NCBI RefSeq assembly: GCF_014898055.3
Contig: NW_023604295.1
Span: forward strand, 744,001 to 808,000
DNA from: Talpa occidentalis
Lineage: Eukaryota > Chordata > Mammalia > Eulipotyphla > Talpidae
Direction: 5' to 3'
DNA length: 64,000 bases
Shown: one piece after another, positions 12,201-24,200 of the stretch
Numbering within the stretch: the stretch's first letter is position 1
Layout: each line of letters starts with the position of its first letter
The notes under the pieces: model-generated
Seen by the model: the letters and a program-made list of their open reading frames with translations, nothing else
Told to the model about the DNA's origin: nothing
Database searches by the model: none
Program-made: the position numbers and the translations under genes

Positions 12201-15200
12201 CCCTGGTCTCATGCATGCCTAACCCGCCTCTGCCTACATCTGATGATGGTGGTGCATTTGCTACAAAGATGATACCTTGTCATAATCAATCCACTCACAC
12301 TGACACATCCGGGTCAGCCAAAGACCATCATACATGAAGCGTCATCCTCAGTACTGTACTTTCTATGGATTTTTGACACATGGATGATGACATATATGGA
12401 CACTTATAGTTCACACAAGCACCATTTCCCTGCCCTAAAGTCTTCCCTGCTCCTCCTACTTCCTGGCAGCCACTGATCTTTACACTGTCTCCATCATTTC
12501 TTCTTTTCCAGAACGAAAAATACAGCATAGCACAGTCTGGCACAGCGTGGGGCCTCTATAGTGGGGCTTCATTCACTTAGTAACATGCATTCACGTTTCC
12601 CCCATGTCCTTTCATGTCCCGGTGACTCATTTCCTCTTTTTCTTATTTGATAATCAAGGCAAAATACACATAATAGGAAATGGGCCACTTTCAGTGCTAA
12701 ACATGCATGTGGTGGTATGCAGCGGCTGCTTACTGTTGCCACTTTTCATGCTGAAAACCAAAACTTCACACCTTGCACAGTAACCCCTTCACCTCCCTTG
12801 GCCCGCCGTGGGAACTTCCGCTCTACTTCCCATGTCTACAGCACACGCGTGAGCACGACCAGAGGGTGTGTGTCCGATGGGGGCCACTTGTCTATCTTGA
12901 TGTCCTCAAGAGTCACCCGTGTTGACATCAGCACTTGCTACCTTTTAAGGCTAAGGATTAACCTTATGGTTAATCCTCATACGTTGCATTTTGCTCATCT
13001 GTTCACCCCCCAGTGGACACCTGTGTGGCTTCCAACCGCTAGCTATTGTGAGTGATGTTGCTGAGAACATGAGTTTACAAATATCTCTTCAAGATCCTGC
13101 TCTCCACTCTTTTGTGTACAAACCTGGTAGAATTACTGGATCGTATCAGATTCATGTCCGCAGTTTCTGTACCATATGACACCCCCAACAGCCGTGCCCA
13201 AAAGTTCTAATTTCTATACATTCTCACCAACTCTTACTTTATACACAGATACACACATGCACACACGTACATACATGTGTGTACATGTAGTAGACCTCAT
13301 GGTAGATGTGAGATGCTACCTAGTTGCACTTTTTATATATATATTTCTTACATCATTTTTCATTTTTGCATAATGTATGCATTTTTTATTTATTTATTAT
13401 TTATTTGTTTGTTTGTTTTGTTTATACATGCACTGGGTACAGTCAGAAGCGCGGGAGGGTGAGAGAATTCACCAGAGCCAGAGCGGGAGCAGAGCAGGCA
13501 GAAGGACCGAGGTACACTGCTGAGGGGAGCAGCGGGCGGCAGGAGAGGTCTGCGCATATGGGACCCTCCTCCGGTGGCTGGGGAGCAGCCGGGGATCGAA
13601 CCGGCGCCACAGTGGCTGCGGGCAGCTTCGCAACCCAGCGCTCAACCGCTGCGCCACCGGGGAGGCCCAATGTATGCATTTTTATCTTGGTTACAGTCCC
13701 CATACAATTGCACCCCCCTTATTTTGACCCCAATCCCTCCTCTCCCCCCCACCCTGTAGTGTGTCTCTGGTTTATAGTTGCTTGTTGATTTTGATTTTTT
13801 CTATATTATAATTGGTCTTTTTCCTGGTCTCTTGTTTAGGTTTTCTAAACTCCTGCTATGAGTGAGACCTAGAAGGGATCATGCTCAGTGAAATAAGCCA
13901 GAAAGGAAAAGAAAAATACCGGATGGTCTCACTAATGCACTTTCGAGTTGCGTTTATCTAATGATTAGTGGCATTGAGCATCTGATTTCATGTGCTTATT
14001 AATCATTTCACATATTTGGAAAAAGTCTATTCCAGCCCTTGCACATTCTTTAATCTGGGAGTTTGTATTTTGGCTTTAGGAGTTCTCTATACATTCTGGA
14101 TATTAATTCCTTGTGAGATGGAATGATTTTCAAATGTTTTATTCCATTCTTTAGTTTGCCTTTATTTCTGATGTTATTGTCTTTTGATACCAAAATACTC
14201 GACGTCAAAATACTTAACATTTTCATGAAGTGCAAGCTGTGTAATTTTCTTGTTGTCTGTGCCTTTGGTATCATATCCATGAAATCATAACAAAATCCAA
14301 AGTCATGAAACTTTCATGTTTTCTTCTAAGGGTTTTTTAGTTTAAGGTTTTGCATTAATGGCCATAGATCTAGTTTGAGTTAACTTTTGTTAATTGTGAC
14401 AGATAAGGGTCCAACTCCTTTCTTTTGCATGATATCAAGGTTTCCCAGCTCCACGTATTTAAAAGATCATCTTTTCTTCATGGAATACATTTGGTGCCAT
14501 TGTCAGCAATGATTTGACCCAATGTGTGAGGCTTTATTTCTGGGTTTCTATTTTACTCCATTGGTGTATATGTCTCACTGTAGTCCAGTGCCACACTGTT
14601 TTTATTACTCTAGCTTTGTAATAGGTTTTGAAATCAGGAAGTATGACTCATTGAGCTTTGCTCTTTTTCAGTTTTGTTTTGGCTTTTCGGGGGATGCTTG
14701 ACATTACATATGAATTTTAGAATGAGTTTTTCTTTCTCTACAAAAAATATTGAGGTTTTGATAGCAATTGCATTAAATCTGTTAATGCTTTGGATAGTGT
14801 TGATGTCTTAAGATATTAAGTTTTCCAATCCATGAGCATAGGATGTCTTACCATTTACTTATGTCTTTTTACTGTCTTTTAGCAATGATTTATAGTTTCT
14901 GTTGTACAAGCCTTTTACCTCTTTGTTTAGGGTAATTCCTAAGTATTTTATTCCCTTTGATGCTATTGTAAACAGAATTATTATTGTAAGTGGAATACCC
15001 TCTTTGTTGGATTGTTCACTGTGTGTAGAAATACAATTGATATTTGTGTACTCACTTTTATCCTACACTCTGCTGAATTCGATCTTTGGTGGAATCTTTA
15101 GAATTTTCTATATACAAGATCATATCTGCAAACAGATTTGTATTCCTAGATGGTTGAGTGTTTTTAACATGAAAGCATGTGGAATTTTGTCAGATGCTTT

Positions 15201-18200
15201 TTCTGTATTCGTTGAGATGATTGTGTATTTTTCCCTCCACTCTGTTTAATGTGATATATTAATTACATTGATCAATTGCATATGTAGAACCATCCTTGCA
15301 TTCCAGGAGCAGATCCTGCTTGGTCACAGTTGCCATCCTTTTAACATGCTACTGAATTCTACTCATTAGTATTTTGTTGAGGATTTTATTATCAGTGTTC
15401 ACAAGGGATATCTGCAGTTTTCTTGTAGTGTCTTGATCTGGCTTTGTTATCAGGGTCATGCTGACTTCAAAGAATAAGGTAAGAAGAATTCCTTCCTCTT
15501 TGATTTTTACAAGTGCTTACAGTGAACTAAGAATAGTTGAAAAACTCCTACTCTGATATGAAGCATCTATAAAAACCTAAAGTCAACACCACAGTCAATG
15601 GGAAACCAAAAAATACCACTGAAAGAAATCAAATGAGACATAAGGAACCGAACCAGTTTCACAGGCTGGAACACTCAGTGCAGTTAGGACGGTGGCCCCC
15701 TCCCATAGATCTATCAATTCCTGGCCATCTCAGTCAAAATCTCAGCAGGGGGCCTCCCCGTGGCGCAGCGGTTGAGCACTGGGTTGAGAAGCTGCCCGCA
15801 GCCTCTGCAGCGCCAGTTCAATCCCTGGCCACTGGCGAGGGTCCCGCATGGCGCGCAGACCTCTCCTGCCGCCCGCTGCTCCCCTCAGCAGTGTACTTCA
15901 GTCCTTCTGCCTGCTCTGCTCCCTGCTCTGGCTCTGGTGAATTCTCTCACCCTCCTGTGCTTCTGACTGTACCCAGTGCTTGTATAAATAAATAAATAAA
16001 TAAATCTTTAAAAAAAAAAATCTCAGCAGGAAGTTTTTCCTTGTTGATATCAACAAGCTGACTAAAATTATTTGGAAAAGCAGTGGTGCTCAAACGACCA
16101 GGACAAGTTGAAAGCAAAGAACTAAGTTGGGGGATTTATACTCCCCGATTTTAAGTTTTACTATAACGCTATAGTGACCGGGCAGTGTAATGGTGGAGAG
16201 GCCAGGTGCACAGGCGGCTGAGAGAACGGAGCAACGGACCTGCACCGAGCAGGTGCTGGCTCTTGAGGAAAGAGCAGAGATGAATTAGTGAGGCAGAAGA
16301 GTGTCAGGAACAACTGGATGTTTATGTGCAAAACAAAGGGGGAGGTGAGGAATCACAGTTGCTCCGGCTCAGGGGTCAGCCCTGTGTTTCTTCGTCTTGA
16401 AGACCCTCCTCTGCTTTGGACCGACTTTCTTGATCTTCTCTCTGGAGTTCTGTCTCCCATCGGGTTTGCTCTGGTCGAGGCCCCCAGCACTTGAGAAGCC
16501 CCCACGGATACTTGAAAGGGCAGTTTTCCGGGTGTCGAGTGTGTTCCGGAGAAGGCGTTCGTCCCGCACCCGTGGATCCGGGGAGGTCAATAGGGCTTTT
16601 CTCTCAGATGAAGATTTGTCTCCACCGTCTCTGGCACCTGAGGCCTGAGAGCAGGGGAGGCTGGCCACGTCGGGAGTGCCGGATGCCCCGCTCCACCCCT
16701 CCCCTCACAGTTTTGGTCCAAACTTGAAGCCAAGCGTCCCCCGGGCTCTGTGGGTTGTGCTCCTCCCGGCTCCCTCTTGGGAATCCTGCTGGCGGACGCC
16801 GGCTCTTCTGAAAGCTTCTGTTTCTCCGGAGTCGTCTGTGGTGTGCCCTGCCCTGCGCTGTGAGGGCTGCCTCCTTCCTCCACCCCAGCCCGGGGCCAGG
16901 CCTCCCCTCACGTGCAGGGCACGTCAGCAGAGCCAGTGGGCAGGGCACCTGGGAGTAGATGCTGCACAGGTGTTTACCCGCAGAACCAAACGCTGATCAG
17001 GGGTCACCCCAGCCTCAACCCCGATGGCGTTTTACAAGCAGTGGCCTCTTCTCTGTAAACAAACCTGAAGTAACGAGGGCGCCAGCCTCAGTCACAACAC
17101 CAACAAGGAAGGAAGGACGGGGCCAGGTGGATGCCCGGAAAACACATCCTGGACCAGGGGTATAAAACCCGGCAGCCCCAGGCACCTCCACACAAACACT
17201 CACACTCACACTCACACTCACACACGCACCCTCCCCCCTCCAGCCACACAACATGGCCGCCTCCACCCTGTCCGTCTGCTCCAGCGACCTGAGCTACGGC
17301 AGCCGGGTCTGCCTGCCCGAGTCCTCCTGGCAAGGGGACGACTACCCCGAGAGCTGCTGCGAGCCCCCCAGCTGCACCCCCAGCTGCTGCGCCCCCGCCT
17401 CCTGCCAGACCCTGATGTGCGCCCCGGTGAGCTGCGGGTCCAGCTCCTGCGAGCCCTCGTGCTGCAGCTGCTCCCCCTGCCAGCAGGCCTGCTGCATGCC
17501 CGTGTGCTGCAAGCCCGTGTGCTGCACGCCCATGTGCTGCACGCCCATGTGCTGCACGCCTGTCTCGTGCACACCTGCCTGCTGCACGCCTGTCTGCTGC
17601 AAGCCCATGTGCTGCACGTCCGTCTGCTGCACGCCCATGTGTTGCACACCCGTCTGCTGCAAGCCCGCCTGCTGTGTGCCCGTCTGCTCGGGGTCCTCCC
17701 CCTGCTCGGCCTCCTCCTGCTGCCAGCCCAGCCCCTGCCCCCCGCCCTGCTGCAAACCCTCCTCCTGCGTATCCCTCATCTGCCGCCCCGTGTGCAAACC
17801 CGCCTGCTGCGCCCCCGGCCCCTCCTGCCAGCCCGGCTGCTGCCGCGGGGCCTCCTCCATGTCCCTGCTCTGCCGGCCCGCGTGCCCCCGCCCCGCCTGC
17901 TGCTGACCGGCCTGTCCCCCGAGGGCTCCCCCTGTGAATGTGAGCTTCCCAGCTGCCCCACAGCCAGCCCTGACTCCGGTCGGGTTCCTGCCCCTCAGGA
18001 CGGGGTCCCCCACATCTGCGTGGCCCTGACCAGGCCTCCTGGGCCCAGCAGCCTGCCTCGCTGCTCCCCGGCTCCTGCCTCCCAGGAGGCTGCCCACCTG
18101 CTCGGGGCCACCTGTCCTTCCCTCCCTGTTTTTCCTCTCGGGCCACTTGGCCTCCACTCCCACCTGCCGGCACCCTTGGGTGCCCAATAAACTCACTCAC

Positions 18201-21200
18201 GCTGATGCGCTGCTTCCTCTGGTCTCCTTGGGGGGGTCGTGTGGGTTTGACTGGATTTGGCCTCTTGCAGCCCCAGGAGCCTGGAGAAGGTGCCTGAGAG
18301 GCCCCAAAGGGCAGGAGCCTGAGTCCCCGGGGTCCGTGGGGGGCAGGCCTTCTCAGTGGCTCCTATGCGGCCTGCCAGCTGGTGTGGTCCCTCCAGATGC
18401 TGCTGCTGGGGTTTTGGGGGCGTCCTGGAGAGGGGTGCACCGGGCCTTACCAGACTACGCACCCGACCCGAGGCTGCCCTCCCTACCCCTGCCGTCACCA
18501 GCCAACCCCCACCTGTCCCCTGCCCTACACCTGCCCTCCCCTCCTCTGCTCCCTCCCCTGCCCCACACTCTTGGCCCAGCTGCCCCCTGCTCCGCCCTCA
18601 CCTGCCCCTCACGACCCCGGTCCCCCAGCCCTCCTGGCCGCCGGCCCTCACTGAGCGTCTCTTGCAGAAGAACGAGTACCTGCTCACGGTGCTGGCGGAG
18701 GAGCAGGACGCGCTGCTGCTGGGCCTGCGCTTCTCGCCGCGCCGGCTGCACTTCCTCTTCCTGAGCGAGGCGGCGGCCGGCGCCTGGCAGACCCGCGTGT
18801 CCTTCGGGAGCCCTGCGCTGGCCGACGGCCGGTGGCACACGCTGGTGCTGGCCGTGGCCGAAGGCTCCTTCTCACTCACGGCAGACTGTGGCCGGCCGGT
18901 GGACATGTAGGTGCCCGGGTCGGGGGGTGTTGACCACGGGGGCTAGAGTCCAGCCTGGGAGCCGCTGGCCGGGCACTTGCGGCGGGAGAGCATGGGGTGT
19001 GGGCTGGGGTCATGGATGCCAGTCCCCCCGAGGCTGAGGCGGGGGCACGTGCCAGCAGGTCCCGCTTGGCTGCAGCGGCACTGCAGGGGCGCTGCCCCAT
19101 AAACGCCCGGGGAAGAGGCCGAGCCGGGCAGTTGCACCCCAACCCCAGCCCAGACCTGCTCCAGGGCTCTGCCGGTGGCCTCTGGCCAAGCTGGGGTGAG
19201 GGACAAACATTCTCCCCTACGCCAGCCACAAGCAGGGTGACCCCGAGGCCTGGGCACAGCCCGCGGTGTCCCTCCCATGTGCCCCAGGACCCTATGCCTT
19301 GCTCTCGAGACGCCCCCAGGGAGGAGACTCGGCATGCACCTCCCCCAACACCCTCGTGGCGCCCCAGAGCAGGGCATGGCCGTGCCCAGAGACCCCACCT
19401 GGCCTCTGCTGAGCAGTGCAGGCCCCTGGGCAGCGGGGACACTGAGGGTGCCGCGCCGAGGGCTCTGGAAAGCCCGGCTTGCTGCGCACGGGCTCTGCCA
19501 GGCTCTGGGATGCCTCGTGGGGCCCCGGGCAGGGAGGATCTTGGAGTGGACGTCCTGTACACGGCGCCCAGGCCTCGGGAGTGGACTGACATGCTGGGCG
19601 AGACCCGGGCACAGGCCAGGCTGGGGACCCACCGCAAGGCCCGGCCAGTGGCGGCTGCGGGACGGGGGTCCTGCATCCCCGGTCCTCGAGAAAGTGTCCC
19701 CCCGCCAGCGGAGGCATCTCTGTGAGGGGCGCGGGAGGCCGGGTGGGTGGCGGTGAGGCGCCAGGCCAGCTGCCGGGGCCAGGCAGGAGCTGCGGGGCCC
19801 TCAGCTCGGAGGCCGTGGTCAGGCAGGGACAGAGCACTCTGGGGGACGGGGTTGGAGCTGGCCTGGCCGGTCAGCGGCAGCACACCGGTGCGGCTGGCCT
19901 GTGGGGCCCGGACAGCTCCCCCATCCCGGATGCAGCCCCCAGTTCCGACCCACAGCCTCGGGACCACCAGTCAGGCACATGCTGTCCTGCCCTGGCACCA
20001 CTGTGGCCTGAGAGGGGGGTGACTGGGCCCCTATGCAGGTAGAAGCCGCCCAAAGCTTCCGTGAGGTTGAGCAGAGGCACTGAACCCTTCCTTTTGTGGA
20101 GACCGTCCTCCTGGGGAGTGGCACCCCCAGATTCACAGTCACTGGAAATCTCTGTGGGAGCTGTTTGGAGACGGGGCCATGCTCAGTGCAGGCCTCTGGG
20201 CTAGCGGGGCGGCCCTGACCGGCGCCCCCATGTGGCGAGGGGGTGGGAAGACAATGCCCGCCCTGGCTCATGCCCCGAGTGGGGGGCGGCCTCTGTGGGT
20301 GAGCACTGGCCTGCTGCTTCCTGCAGTGGCTCCAGGCCCCTCAGCCTGGCGCGCTCGCCCTCCATGTCCACACGAGCGGGGGCGGCCTGGGCCGGCCGTC
20401 CTGACACTGTCCCCGGTGCTTCCAGAACAGCCGACGTGTCGTTCCCTGCCTCCCTCTCCGTGCGCGGAGCCCGGTTCTTTGTTGGCAGCCGGAGGAGAAC
20501 CAAAGGCCTGTTCACGGTTAGTGGGGGGGGGGGGGTGCTGCCCGCCCGTCGCCCAGCTCTGCCATGTGCGGGTCAGGAGGGGCAGCAGAACGGGGCAGGG
20601 GAGTTGCTGATGCCCGTCTGGCCTCCGCATGTGCTCTGCCCTGACACTCGTCCCCGCTGTGCCACAGCCCTGCCCGCGCGGCTCCGGAGCCCACCCCCGC
20701 CCCCTGCCCCGGTCTGGACGGCGGGACTGGACGGCCACCCTCTCTCCGCAGGGCCTACTGCGGCAGCTGGTCCTGCTGCCCGGCTCGGACGCCACGCCCA
20801 GGCTGTGCCCCTGCACGAGCGCCGAGCTGGCCACGCTGTCCATCCCCCCGATCCTGCAGGGCCTCCCGGGGAGGCCGGAGGAGAACGAGGTGCTGAAGCA
20901 CACCTATGGTCAGTCGCTGCACCCCATGCAGGCCACGCTGTCCTGCTTCCTGAGTGGCTGCCTGCCGCGCGCACACCAAGCCCCGCAGGCCTGACCTGGG
21001 GCTCCTGTCGTCCATGACCCCCCCAGAGACCCCAGCTTTGCTTGCCTCCGCTGGGTCTGCGTCCTCCCGAGGCGAAGTCCACGGAGGGGGTTAGCCCCCT
21101 GCTGTGCAGCGCACAGAATCCCGACCCACACTGGGCCTGGGGCATGCGGCCCTGCTGGCTGGGGGGGTCTGCCTGCCTGGACAGGCAGCGGCCATCTAGT

Positions 21201-24200
21201 CCTGGACGGGCGTCCCCTCCCCGAGGCACCGGCCATGTCTGGGGGTGCTCTTGGGAGGCGGGGCCCTGGCTGCCATGGCTGGGGAGCCTGGAGCTGGCGT
21301 GGGCCTCAGGCCACTGGGCTCCATGACTCGGCCAGCCTGTAGAGCTGGGGCTAGCCGTGCCGTGGTCACTGTGGCCCGGTGGTGGACAGCAGACAGGTGT
21401 GGCCGACCGCAGAGTGCACCAGCGCCCGGTGTGGAGCGGCAGGGCTGGGGATCTCCGACATCTTTCTTGGGGCACACTGTGCACTGGCCTGTCCCTTGCC
21501 CCCCAGAAGCTGACCTGAAAGTGACGCTGGGCGCCCAGCCCCCGTGCACCAAGATGGAGGACACCCAGTTCTGGCTGGACGCCGGCCGTAGGGGGCTGTA
21601 CCTGTGTGTGGGCAGCCGCTGGGTCTCCGTGCTGACAGGTGAGCGGGACGTCGGCCCCTTGGCCCCAGGACCCACCGCAGCAGGAGCCAGCAGGCCCCGG
21701 GCACCGACCTGTCCCCCGAGGGCCAGGAGCTCAGCCCCGGTGGGGCGCCGGAGCGGGCGGGGCGGGGACCGTCTCAGGCCAGGGAGACCCAGCCCCGTCT
21801 CTCCCAAGGCAAAGAGAAGCTAGACTACGTGGAGGAGCACCAGAGTCTGCACACCACCTCGGAGACGCTGGGCATCGAGGTCTTCGCCATCCCCCAGGCC
21901 GGGCTCTTCGTGGCCACCGCCAACCGCAGGGCCAGGTCGGCCATCTACAGGTGGACGGACGGCCAGTTCACCGCCTTCCAGGAGATCCCCACGCACCAGG
22001 CGCAGTCCTGGCGCCACTTCACCATCGGGAGGAAGGCGAGTGCCGCGGCCGCGCTCCATCTGGGCCACGCCACGGGGCCGCCCGCCAGGCGGAGTGGACG
22101 AGGCCCTCGCCTCAGCACTGCCCGGGCCCCCGGCTGGAGCGGAGACCCAGACGCCCACGCGAGGCCGGCACGACCTGCTGGGTCAGAGCCACCCGGCACG
22201 TGGCCAGAGCCACCAGCTCCCCTCGGGACCCGCCCCGGGACACGGGCCATGGCAGGGGGTAGGGCTGGGCCCCAGGCACCCTTTCCCTCAGGGGGGCCCC
22301 ATCACATGGCACCTGTGGCCCGTGCTTCTGCACCCCAACTCTAGAAGGCAGTGTCCTGGGGCGTCTGCCCATACCCAGGCTCTCGCCAACACAGGGAACA
22401 CAGCCCCCCTCACCTGCCCACCTCACTTGCCCCCCCATCTGCCCCCCACCTGCCCTCCTCACCTGCCCCCACCTCCACCCCACCTGCCCCCTCATCTGCT
22501 TCCCACCTGCCCGCCTCACCTGCCCCCCTCACCTTCCCCTCACCTGCCCCCTTCACCTACCCCCCTCTCCTCGCCCCCACCTGCCCCCACCTGCCCACCT
22601 CACCTGCCCCCACGCAGGGACAGCACGGTGGGCAGAGGGACGTGCTCCCAAGGCTGCCCACGTCACGCTTTGGTTGGTGATGTTTTAAAGAGTTTTATTG
22701 TCGTTAAAAATCCAACCACATCTAAGAAAAACTGGGAAGCTCAGAAAAACAAGGGGAACACCTGCGCCTGCGCGGGCAGGGCTCGTCCAGGGGCTGCCAC
22801 CACGCCGCGCGGCTGCTGGCCGTTCCCGTCCAGTCACGTCCCCCTGGGTAGAGCCTGGGGTGTGCCTGGCCCTGGAGGCCACCCCTGAGGACAGTGCCGG
22901 GGCGGGGGGTGCCCGCGGGGTCAGGGCGTCCAGGGTCCCGCCCACCCCTCGTGGAGAAGATCCGGGCTCTGGCCCTTCCTGCCTGGGCTCTGGAGATGGG
23001 CACGGGGGCCGGCGCCAGCGCGGGAGGTCAGCGCAATGGGGGTCGCGGCCCAGCTCAGCCTGCGTCCCCCAGGCGGGCGCGGACACAGCCGGGCCCAGAC
23101 CGAGCGGCAGGGCCTTGCAGGTCTTCCTGGCCGTGGCCAACTTCGAGCCCAACGAGCAGGGCCAGGAATTCTCCGTCATCTACAAGTGGAGCCCGCGGAG
23201 GCTGCGCTTCGCGCCCTACCAGCGAGTGGCCACCCACAGCGCCCGCGACTGGGAAGCCTTCCAGGTGGCCGGGGAGCACTTCCTGGCCGTGGCCAACCAC
23301 CGGGAAGGTAGGCCAGGCGAGCCCGTAGGGGGCCCGGGCGGGGCCTTCTCATCCTACTAGAAACCAGGGTCCCCTCCCGCCCGTCCTGGGCTCGGGCCCC
23401 TGTGCGGGGGAGTGGGCGGGGCTGGGCGCGGCGCTGGCCCCCGGCACGGGCGGCCTCACCTGCGCTCTCAACTGACCAGCAGCTCACTGGCCTCCCCTGG
23501 CCGGGAGGCGTCTGCCTGAGCAAGGGGGAGGCCGGCTACGGCCACGGCCCCCGCGTTTGGAGGATGTGGGGTGGGCAGGCTGGACAGTCGCTGGCGCGGC
23601 ACCCCCCAGTGCAGACCTCGGGCCCTTGGTGTTCCAGGCGACAACCACAACGTCGACAGCGTCATCTACAGGTGGAACCCGCGGACGCGGCTCTTCGAGG
23701 CCAACCAGACCATCGCCACCTCGGGCGCCTACGACTGGGAATTCTTCACCGTGGGGCCCTACTCCTTCCTGGCCGTGGCCAACGCCTTCAACGGCACGTC
23801 CACGCAGCTGCACTCCCACCTGTACATCTGGCTGGTGGGCTCCTTCCGGCTCTTCCAGTCCTTCCTGGTGAGGAGACCCTCGGGCCAAGCCCCCCCACTG
23901 GGCGCCCCTGCCACGTGAGCGGCTTCTTGACCCATGAGCGGGTGGGGGCGCCTGCGGCCTGGAGGCAAGCGTTGCGGGCACCGGCCACTGCAGCCTGGGG
24001 TGTCCAGCAAACACAGGCGGTACAGGGGCTGGTGGCCGGGTGACCGAGAACTCTCAGAACATTCCACACGCACCACCCCCCTGGGGCAAGCCGGGGTCGT
24101 GCAGGCAGAGTTTCGAAGTCAAGGAGGATGGTGAGGCCTGGACGGGGCTCCCCAGTCCTCAGGGGAGAGGCAGCTCCGACCCCAAGACTGGTGCGTGGCG

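Noticed and set aside
13684..16250. Single L1 with 5' inversion (twin priming)
   Set aside because: The sense and antisense parts appear to cover overlapping ORF2 regions, which a single inverted insertion would not.
18908..18910. Apparent TAG stop after TSPEAR exon 3
   Set aside because: It lies in the intron: splicing at ACAT|GTAGGT restores the frame with exon 4.
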